A stretch of DNA of 5,875 nucleotides from Burkholderia sp. (GTDB taxonomy: Bacteria > Pseudomonadota > Gammaproteobacteria > Burkholderiales > Burkholderiaceae). Each line of letters begins with the position of its first letter. Position 1 is the stretch's first letter. The stretch is taken from NCBI GenBank assembly GCA_028292565.1, contig JAQGMD010000184.1, positions 1 to 5,875 on the forward strand, in the 5' to 3' direction. The translations under genes were made by a program, and so were the position numbers. The notes beneath the pieces are model-generated. The model was not told the DNA's origin. It did no database searches and was given only the letters and a program-made list of their open reading frames with translations. Of this stretch, positions 1 to 4,230 are shown in pieces.

Positions 1-9
1 AGTGAAAGT

Positions 10-1053
10 TTATTTTTTGGGGACATTTCTCAAACCCAGACCCCTGTTGGGGTGGGCTGCTTCATACGCCTCGACTATGCGGGCCACCATCGGGTGGCGC
101 ACCACGTCTGCACTCGTAAAGTGGGTAAACGCGATACCGCGTACCTTTTCAAGGATCTCGACCGCATCCACCAGGCCACTTTTCTGGGTACGCTGCAAAT
201 CGATTTGAGTTACGTCACCGGTAACCACCGCCTTGCTGCCAAAACCGATACGCGTGAGGAACATCTTCATCTGTTCCGGCGTGGTGTTTTGCGCCTCATC
301 GAGAATGATGAACGCATGGTTCAGGGTGCGGCCACGCATGTAGGCCAGCGGCGCGATTTCGATAGCTTGCTTCTCGAACATCTTTTGCGTGCGTTCGAAG
401 CCCATCAAGTCGTACAGTGCGTCGTACAAGGGGCGCAGGTAGGGGTCGACTTTCTGCGCCAGGTCGCCGGGCAGGAAACCAAGACGTTCGCCGGCCTCGA
501 CTGCCGGACGGGTGAGCACGATGCGCTGTACGGCGTCGCGTTCGAGCGCGTCCACCGCGCAGGCCACAGCCAGATAGGTCTTGCCTGTGCCGGCGGGGCC
601 GACACCGAATGTGACGTCGTGTTCCAGGATCGCCTTGAGGTATTGGCTCTGATGCGGAGTCCTGCCACGCAGATCGGTGCGGCGCGTTTTCAGCACCGGC
701 TCCGGAGTTTCCACCTCATCGGTTTTTTTGGCTTTGACCGATGCGGTCTTCTGGCTCCCCGCCCGTTGCTCGACCAGCGCAAGCTGGATGTCTTCCACCG
801 AGATCGGGTTGTCGGCTATCGCATAAAACTTTTCGAGGAGCTCGACGGCGCGTGGCGCGTTACTTCCTGTGGCGACGAATTTTTCGCCACGGCGAAATAT
901 GGTTACGTCGAGCGCAGCGGAAATTTGACGGAGATTTTCATCCACGGGCCCGCACAGGTGGGCAAGCCGCTTGTTGTCGAGCGGTTCCGGGACGAAATGT
1001 TTTGGTTGGGTAGCAGTTTCAGTTTTCAAAGTGGTGTCGGCTCGCGATGGCAT
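10..1053 (-). CDS. ybeZ: PhoH-like P-loop ATPase (YbeZ)
   Basis: Cytoplasmic PhoH-family ATPase; in many bacteria it is encoded next to the rRNA endonuclease YbeY and is linked to RNA metabolism, though its exact substrate is not settled. Numbered from the ATG at 1053 (347 aa), an N-terminal KH-like segment spans about residues 24-94. A charged linker follows to about 130, then the PhoH domain. Walker A is GPAGTGKT (152-159), the family signature TRPAVEAGERLGFLPGDL is at 181-198, Walker B is IILDEAQN (249-256), and TGD is at 278-280. The C-terminal SADVVRHPMVARIV lies near 314-327. All motifs are intact and the length is normal. A TTG at 1083 would add ten residues and overlap miaB by 17 nt; neither start has a good Shine-Dalgarno, so I chose the ATG, 13 nt after the miaB stop. 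It is the last complete gene of the leftward operon, and ybeY should follow outside the window. Confidence 0.95.
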   Translation of the reverse strand: MPSRADTTLKTETATQPKHFVPEPLDNKRLAHLCGPVDENLRQISAALDVTIFRRGEKFVATGSNAPRAVELLEKFYAIADNPISVEDIQLALVEQRAGSQKTASVKAKKTDEVETPEPVLKTRRTDLRGRTPHQSQYLKAILEHDVTFGVGPAGTGKTYLAVACAVDALERDAVQRIVLTRPAVEAGERLGFLPGDLAQKVDPYLRPLYDALYDLMGFERTQKMFEKQAIEIAPLAYMRGRTLNHAFIILDEAQNTTPEQMKMFLTRIGFGSKAVVTGDVTQIDLQRTQKSGLVDAVEILEKVRGIAFTHFTSADVVRHPMVARIVEAYEAAHPNRGLGLRNVPKK

Positions 1054-1066
1054 TTTGTTATGAGAG

Positions 1067-2407
1067 TCACTGTTTGATAACAAGTTCGCCGCGCAACGAG
1101 TAAGGAAACGCCTGCGTGATATCGACGTCGATCAGTTCCCCGGTCAGGCGCTCCGGATTCGGTCCGCCGGCGAAATTGACGACGCGATTGTTTTCAGTAC
1201 GGCCTTGCAGGTCACCGCCGCCCTTTTTCGAAGGGCCTTCCACCAGGATGCGCTGTACCGTCCCGACCATCGCCTGACTGATCTTGCGCGCGTTGGCTTC
1301 CACCGTCGCCTGCAAATGCTGCAGCCGCTTGAGCTTCACCTCATAAGGCGTATCGTCGGCGAGGTTGGCCGCAGGCGTGCCGGGGCGGGGGCTGAAGACA
1401 AAGCTGAAGCTGGTGTCGTAACCGATATCGTTGATCAGTTTCATCAAAGCATCAAAGTCGGCATCGGTCTCGCCCGGAAAGCCGACGATGAAATCGCTGG
1501 AAACCGCAATATTGGGACGCACTTCGCGCAAGCGGCGTATCACCGATTTGTACTCGAGCGCGGTGTAACCGCGCTTCATTGCCGCCAGTATCCGGTCCGA
1601 ACCGTGTTGAGCCGGAAGGTACAGATGATCAACCAGCTTCGGCACCTTGGCATAAGTGTCTATCAAACGCTGTGTGAATTCCTTCGGGTGGCTGGTGACG
1701 AAGCGTATGCGCTCGATACCCGGTATTTCGGCCACATATTCGATCAGCAGCGCGAAATCGGCGATTTCACCGTCTGCCATCTCACCGCGGAACGCATTCA
1801 CGTTCTGCCCGAGCAGCGTGATTTCCTTCACTCCTTGCGCGGCCAGGCCGGCGACTTCCGCCAGCACGTCATCGAACCGGCGCGACACTTCTTCGCCGCG
1901 AGTGTAGGGGACAACGCAGTAGCTGCAATATTTGCTGCAACCTTCCATGATCGACACGAAAGCCGACGCGCCATCCACTTTCGCGGGCGGCAGGTGATCA
2001 AATTTTTCGATTTCAGGAAAGCTGATGTCGACTTGCGACTTGCCGGTCGAACGGCGCTGGCTGATCAGTTCGGGCAGGCGATGCAAGGTTTGCGGGCCGA
2101 ATACCACATCAACATACGGCGCGCGTTTTATGATCGCCGCGCCTTCCTGGGAGGCGACGCAGCCGCCGACACCGATGACCAGGTCGGGCTTCGCGATTTT
2201 CAGTTCGCGCAAACGGCCGAGGTCGGAGAACACTTTTTCCTGGGCCTTTTCGCGCACCGAGCAGGTGTTGAGCAAAATGACGTCGGCGTCTTCCGGCGTA
2301 TCGGTTTTGATCATGCCTTCGGACGCATTCAGCACATCTGCCATTTTGTCCGAGTCGTACTCGTTCATCTGGCAACCGAAAGTCTTGATAAATACTTTTT
2401 TCGACAT
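1067..2407 (-). CDS. miaB: tRNA-2-methylthio-N6-dimethylallyladenosine synthase MiaB
   Basis: Radical-SAM methylthiotransferase that converts i6A37 to ms2i6A37 in tRNAs reading UNN codons, in the cytoplasm. The 446-residue protein has the full architecture. The N-terminal MTTase domain (about 3-115) carries the three auxiliary-cluster cysteines C12 ([11 protein letters not shown]), C49 ([10 protein letters not shown]) and C83 (GGCVASQEG). The radical-SAM domain has the CxxxCxxC motif at C157, C161 and C164 ([17 protein letters not shown]). [12 protein letters not shown] follows at about 313-324, and RPGTPAA leads into a C-terminal TRAM domain (about 380-445) containing [11 protein letters not shown]. 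The variant [19 protein letters not shown] resembles betaproteobacterial MiaB more than the enteric LPVQSGSD form (from memory of the family). Start is ATG with only a weak Shine-Dalgarno. The preceding gene ends 7 nt upstream, which suggests translational coupling. No truncation or missing residue was seen. Confidence 0.97.
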   Translation of the reverse strand: MSKKVFIKTFGCQMNEYDSDKMADVLNASEGMIKTDTPEDADVILLNTCSVREKAQEKVFSDLGRLRELKIAKPDLVIGVGGCVASQEGAAIIKRAPYVDVVFGPQTLHRLPELISQRRSTGKSQVDISFPEIEKFDHLPPAKVDGASAFVSIMEGCSKYCSYCVVPYTRGEEVSRRFDDVLAEVAGLAAQGVKEITLLGQNVNAFRGEMADGEIADFALLIEYVAEIPGIERIRFVTSHPKEFTQRLIDTYAKVPKLVDHLYLPAQHGSDRILAAMKRGYTALEYKSVIRRLREVRPNIAVSSDFIVGFPGETDADFDALMKLINDIGYDTSFSFVFSPRPGTPAANLADDTPYEVKLKRLQHLQATVEANARKISQAMVGTVQRILVEGPSKKGGGDLQGRTENNRVVNFAGGPNPERLTGELIDVDITQAFPYSLRGELVIKQ

Positions 2408-2414
2408 GGGAGCT

Positions 2415-2738
2415 TTACTTCTGTTTAGGGGGCGCCCGGTTCGCTTCGTCTCTGCTCAGGATCCAGACACGGTCGATTTCACCTTGCTCGTTTTCAGTGT
2501 AGTTGACGGCGGACTCATTGACGCGCAAAGAATCAGGCACCTGGATCAGGTTGTCCTGGTTCCAGATGCGCGCGGCCATCGAAAGGTTGCGCGTTTTACC
2601 ATCAATCACGACCGCAGGGTACGCCGCGGGCGACATCGTGCCGCGCTTGGCGCCGGGCGGAAAACTGCGGTCGAACGCGTATGCCGGGAGCGCTGAAACA
2701 ACGGATAAGAAAGCGATAAGAAAACCTCGACCCCACAT
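2415..2738 (-). CDS. small exported protein of unknown function, first gene of the miaB operon
   Basis: A 107-residue protein with a classic Sec signal peptide: MWGRGF, a hydrophobic core [12 protein letters not shown], then AYA at 19-21, so signal peptidase I should cleave after A21 to release a mature protein of about 86 residues into the periplasm. The mature part has no cysteine and no metal-binding cluster. It contains [20 protein letters not shown] (about 39-58), [16 protein letters not shown] (about 79-94) and a basic proline-rich tail. I recall similar proteins in betaproteobacteria but know no function. Start choice is firm: GGAG (plus-strand ctcc at 2747-2750) sits 8 nt before the ATG, and the signal peptide begins right there. 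It lies 7 nt upstream of miaB, directly behind a strong extended -10 promoter, so it is the promoter-proximal gene of the operon. Confidence 0.85.
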   Translation of the reverse strand: MWGRGFLIAFLSVVSALPAYAFDRSFPPGAKRGTMSPAAYPAVVIDGKTRNLSMAARIWNQDNLIQVPDSLRVNESAVNYTENEQGEIDRVWILSRDEANRAPPKQK

Positions 2739-2774
2739 GGTTCAAACTCCGTTTCGTCGTAAAAGAGGAGCAGT

Positions 2775-2787
2775 CGCGCAATGCGCG
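2775..2787. repeat. 13-bp interrupted palindrome CGCGCA-A-TGCGCG
   Basis: Perfect 6-bp arms around a single central base, located 36 nt upstream of the start codon of the small exported protein and within the predicted mRNA leader. In RNA it could form a short hairpin near the ribosome entry region; in DNA it has the form of a small operator. No regulator is known from the sequence. GC-rich genomes produce such palindromes by chance. Confidence 0.3.
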
Positions 2788-2802
2788 TAAAGGGAAGGGA
2801 GA

Positions 2803-2828
2803 CGCCAACGCATCGAAATCGCCTGGCG
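2803..2828 (-). repeat. imperfect hairpin in the operon leader
   Basis: On the minus strand the leader can fold CGCCAG against TTGGCG (one G-U pair), extended by two more pairs across a one-base bulge. It lies about 65 nt upstream of the ATG of the small exported protein. It is not followed by a T-run, so it is not an intrinsic terminator. It may be leader structure or chance. Confidence 0.3.
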
Positions 2829-2907
2829 TTCCAGCCTCGCCGGAGCCTTCTGCCGCCCCCGGGTGCCTTGTGATCAACCGGCCTTTAGCGGGCCTGAAAA
2901 TCGGCGC

Positions 2908-2916
2908 ATTATACCA
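2908..2916 (-). promoter_or_regulatory. extended -10 sigma-70 promoter of the small gene-miaB-ybeZ operon
   Basis: Read on the minus strand this is TGGTATAAT, a perfect TATAAT hexamer (plus 2908-2913) with the TGn extension. The hexamer 17 nt upstream (GATTCC) is a poor -35 match, which an extended -10 promoter tolerates. The predicted start is near 2901, giving a leader of about 160 nt before the ATG at 2738. The orientation fits the leftward operon and there is no competing gene. This is inferred from sequence only. Confidence 0.6.
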
Positions 2917-3034
2917 TTGGCAGTCTGGCAGGAATCCTTGCGGTGTGGCTGACTGGAACGATTGAGTCGTCTCAGACGGCAGCGCTGCTTGCGCTCAGCG
3001 GGGTATCGCCATAGGTTATTCTTGGTCTGCTGAT

Positions 3035-3040
3035 GGAGGT
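3035..3040 (+). promoter_or_regulatory. Shine-Dalgarno that fixes the start of the CsgH-like gene
   Basis: GGAGGT at 3035-3040 is a near-perfect ribosome binding site, 4 nt before the ATG at 3045. An in-frame ATG at 3033 overlaps the motif itself and has no Shine-Dalgarno of its own, so the ATG at 3045 is the better start. Confidence 0.7.
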
Positions 3041-3044
3041 CTAC

Positions 3045-3359
3045 ATGGTCGCTGACGCGGATTTGCAGGTATGGCTGGACACACAGCCTGGCGCACACCA
3101 GACGGTGATGATTCCTTACGTTAAGAGCGTAAGGGACATGCGGATTAATTACCGCATCGAGCTGGTCCAGCGGAGCGGGGGATCGACTTCCCGTATCAAC
3201 CAGCAAGGTAAGGTGTTTGCGATAGCGGCCCAGCCGACGCCGATCGGGAGTTATGCCGTGGGGTGGCAACAGGGAGGTGAATGCCGGATCGAACTGGTAT
3301 TACGCAATGACGCCGACACCGGCGAGCTGGGGAGCTATCGATTCGACTGCCCGCGCTGA
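3045..3359 (+). CDS. CsgC/CsgH-like (curli chaperone type) domain protein without signal peptide
   Basis: A 104-residue protein, nearly all one beta-rich domain. The pattern of alternating hydrophobics (VMIPYVKSV, INYRIELVQ), then SGGSTSRINQQGKVFAI (44-60), a PI turn, and GGECRIELVLRN (77-88) resembles the CsgC/CsgH immunoglobulin-like fold. Those periplasmic proteins hold curli amyloid subunits soluble. E. coli CsgC has the comparable order: a glycine/serine turn, Q, PANQPIAL, then a VKIVVTVSDG strand. Two cysteines (C80, C102) could form a disulfide, but the CxC motif of enteric CsgC is absent. Oddly, there is no signal peptide from either possible ATG (3033 or 3045). No csgA/B/G-type gene is visible, so a curli role is unproven. 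It is transcribed away from the miaB operon and ends one base before the minus-strand relic. Assignment is by remembered family pattern, not a search. Confidence 0.7.
   Translation: MVADADLQVWLDTQPGAHQTVMIPYVKSVRDMRINYRIELVQRSGGSTSRINQQGKVFAIAAQPTPIGSYAVGWQQGGECRIELVLRNDADTGELGSYRFDCPR
3114..3134. repeat. 7-bp inverted repeat inside the CsgH-like gene
   Basis: CCTTACG and CGTAAGG are perfect complements separated by 7 bases. It lies wholly within codons for about residues 24-30 and is most simply explained by coding constraint or chance. Confidence 0.35.
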
Positions 3360-3521
3360 TTAAATGGAAGAGAGCGTACGCGGTAGCCAATCGCGAGACA
3401 GGTCGAGGTTATAGGACTCGAGCGTGCGCTTGAAGTTGCGCTGACTCTCGTTTTGAACTTGTAAGTAATCCTTACAAATTGCTTCTTCGGTAAGCCGCCG
3501 ACCAGGGATTGGTATGTGTTG
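3360..3521 (-). pseudogene. C-terminal fragment of an unidentified protein (relic)
   Basis: On the minus strand a third reading frame, too short to be listed as an ORF, stays open from 3521 to a TAA at 3360-3362. It reads like real protein: IPIPGRRLTEEAICKDYLQV, then QNESQRNFKRTLESYNLDL, then SRDWLPRTLSSI and stop. The mix of charged, polar and aromatic residues and the clean stop suggest a genuine C-terminus, with no start codon of its own. The preceding HsdR-like stub is in another frame and loses its character at about 3524, so a deletion probably joined the two. It could be the C-terminus of that same HsdR or of a different gene downstream of it; I cannot identify the family. The stop abuts, without overlapping, the end of the convergent CsgH-like gene. 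Confidence 0.55.
3459..3477. repeat. perfect 7-bp inverted repeat TTGTAAG-n5-CTTACAA
   Basis: The arms at 3459-3465 and 3471-3477 are exact complements around TAATC. The element is AT-rich compared with its surroundings and lies inside the C-terminal relic frame. There is no T-run, so it is not a standard terminator. It may be a small protein-binding site, a scar or chance. Confidence 0.35.
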
Positions 3522-3523
3522 TT

Positions 3524-3642
3524 ACGCAGGCTTTGCTCCGGATCAGGCGGCATGCCGTAACCCTGATCGATCGCGCGCGGTTCCATCCGTGCGCGCCCAG
3601 TTGCTGCGAAAAGAGCTGTTCGACTTCGGTGTATTCGCTCAT
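3524..3642 (-). pseudogene. N-terminal stub of a type I restriction endonuclease subunit HsdR, frameshifted
   Basis: Starting at the ATG at 3642, the minus strand reads MSEYTEVEQLFSQQLGAHGW. After a frame change near 3577-3591 it continues AIDQGYGMPPDPEQSLRNN. Type I restriction subunits of one large group begin the same way (S-x-Y-T-x-V-E, then F-x-Q-Q-L-x-x-x-G-W, I-D-Q-G-x-G-x-P-x-D-P, S-L-R), from memory of the family. A full HsdR is around a thousand residues with an endonuclease domain and helicase motors; only about 40 residues remain here. A one-base loss (or two-base gain) breaks the frame, and a deletion near 3524 removes the rest. The ATG overlaps the stop of the upstream relic by 4 nt (ATGA), evidence that the two were once neighbours in one operon. 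Not functional. Confidence 0.65.
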
Positions 3643-4094
3643 GGCTTGGTCGCTGTCGATAGGTGGCTTCTTAGCCACTGCTTGCCTTGTCCGGTCAATC
3701 GGTAACGCTGCTTGGGCTGCGCGGCGTTTGCGGCAGCGTCATTTCGACCATCAAGGCGTTGAGCGCAGGAGTCAAATAGGCGTTGCGGAAATGGTCTTCA
3801 TGCCCGAGTGCAAGAGCGTCCTGGATCTGCTTGCGCGACATCTCCCCCAGCAGTACCCGCATGAGGCGCTCAACTTCCCCGATGACTTCCGTGGCCGACT
3901 GTTGCACCAGCGGGTGCACCGGCAGCCGAACGACAAACGACGCCCGCTCGTCATCCGTTTCAAACAGCGGCGCAGGCGAGTCATTGGCCGCCATGCGTCT
4001 CATTGAAAAACAACAGGCCCACATTCTTCGGCCACGGCGATTCGCTCGGGCCGCGGCAGCGGCCGCATTTGTGGTGAACAGTGACATTCAGCAT
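3639..4094 (-). pseudogene. internally deleted, frameshifted ATP-binding AAA_4/AlbA-type putative regulator
   Basis: Three pieces in two frames add up to one decayed gene. Piece one (ORF 4094-3981) contains SESPWPKNVGLLFFNETH, the mid-protein segment that in COG2865-type regulators follows the AlbA_2 domain. Piece two (from about 3994, frame closing at 3695) has SPAPLFETDDERASFVVRLP, then VHPLVQQSATEVIGEVERLM, a winged-helix region RVLLGEMSRKQIQDALAL and HFRNAYLTPALNALMVEMTL. Piece three (3713-3639) supplies the expected ending KQRYRLTGQGKQWL and a TGA. Between pieces one and two roughly 200 residues, including the HATPase-like part, are missing (estimate from the family). A one-base shift near 3711-3722 separates pieces two and three. 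These proteins often sit inside type I restriction loci between hsdM/hsdS and hsdR, matching the HsdR stub that overlaps its stop. The original start is not visible. Confidence 0.65.
4049..4064. repeat. GC-rich inverted repeat GGCCGC-n4-GCGGCC
   Basis: Perfect 6-bp arms around GGCA, near the 5' end of the regulator relic. Only a short ATTT follows on the plus strand, so it is a weak terminator candidate at best. The residues read through it (KCGRCRG) do not look like the family, so homology to the regulator probably begins just inside it. Confidence 0.35.
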
Positions 4095-4230
4095 TACTTG
4101 CTTTACTATTTATCAATATTTACATTTTGACAATCTTGCGGCGCAAGTAGCGTTAATCCGCTCGGTGTCGCATCCAGCGATAAACCGCCGATCGCAGGCC
4201 AACGCCGCCCATACGCTCAGGACGCTCACC
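4095..4230. other. AT-rich junction and upstream region of vgrG
   Basis: The stretch from about 4085 to 4133 is clearly AT-rich against GC-rich flanks. It contains a perfect TTGACA at 4127-4132, in the right orientation to be a -35 box for vgrG, but the hexamers 17-19 nt downstream (for example GTTAAT at 4152-4157) are poor -10 matches. A 13-bp palindrome CTTGCG-G-CGCAAG (4135-4147) falls exactly in that spacer, where a repressor could act. AGGA at 4219-4222 lies 8 nt before the vgrG ATG and serves as its Shine-Dalgarno. The vgrG frame stays open upstream, but nothing in it resembles VgrG. Confidence 0.4.
4135..4147. repeat. 13-bp palindrome CTTGCG-G-CGCAAG upstream of vgrG
   Basis: Perfect 6-bp arms around one base, about 83 nt upstream of the vgrG start codon and directly after a consensus TTGACA. 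Its place in the spacer of a possible promoter makes an operator role conceivable; it could equally be chance. Confidence 0.35.

Larger units (their letters stand above)
2739..3044. other. divergent intergenic region with a GC-rich leader for the leftward operon
   Basis: No gene was found in these 306 bases. The left half would be the 5' leader of the leftward operon. It includes an imperfect hairpin at 2803-2828 (CGCCAG paired with TTGGCG around a GATTTCGA-type loop) and a 13-bp interrupted palindrome CGCGCA-A-TGCGCG at 2775-2787, close to the ribosome binding site. I do not recognise a riboswitch or known small RNA. The right half, towards the plus-strand gene, holds short palindromes (GCAGCGCTGC at 2979-2988, CGTCT-C-AGACG at 2968-2978) and no convincing rightward promoter. 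In the reading frame of that gene it also encodes a hydrophobic stretch (IGSLAGILAVWLTG, 2916-2957) closed by a TAG at 3012-3014. Confidence 0.6.

Noticed and set aside
52..1077. 341-codon open frame on the plus strand
   Set aside because: It is antisense to the PhoH-like ATPase gene, whose frame carries all family motifs. The plus-strand translation has no recognisable domain and is a GC-rich shadow.
1054..1083. TTG start at 1083 for the PhoH-like gene
   Set aside because: It would need a rare start codon and a 17-nt overlap with miaB without a good ribosome binding site; the ATG at 1053 is simpler, though the longer form cannot be excluded.
1205..2428. 407-codon open frame on the plus strand, and a second one at 2025-2696
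   Set aside because: Both lie opposite miaB, which is complete with all cluster cysteines. The translations are rich in arginine, histidine and phenylalanine, typical of antisense shadows.
3033..3044. ATG at 3033 as start of the CsgH-like gene
   Set aside because: It overlaps the GGAGGT motif that serves the ATG at 3045 and has no binding site of its own.
2874..3269. 131-codon open frame on the minus strand
   Set aside because: It overlaps the CsgH-like gene, which has a strong Shine-Dalgarno, and covers the operon promoter; the translation has no protein-like pattern.
3509..4006. 165-codon open frame on the plus strand across the relic
   Set aside because: The minus-strand pieces here match known families and the expected gene order; the plus-strand translation is low-complexity, arginine-rich and resembles nothing.
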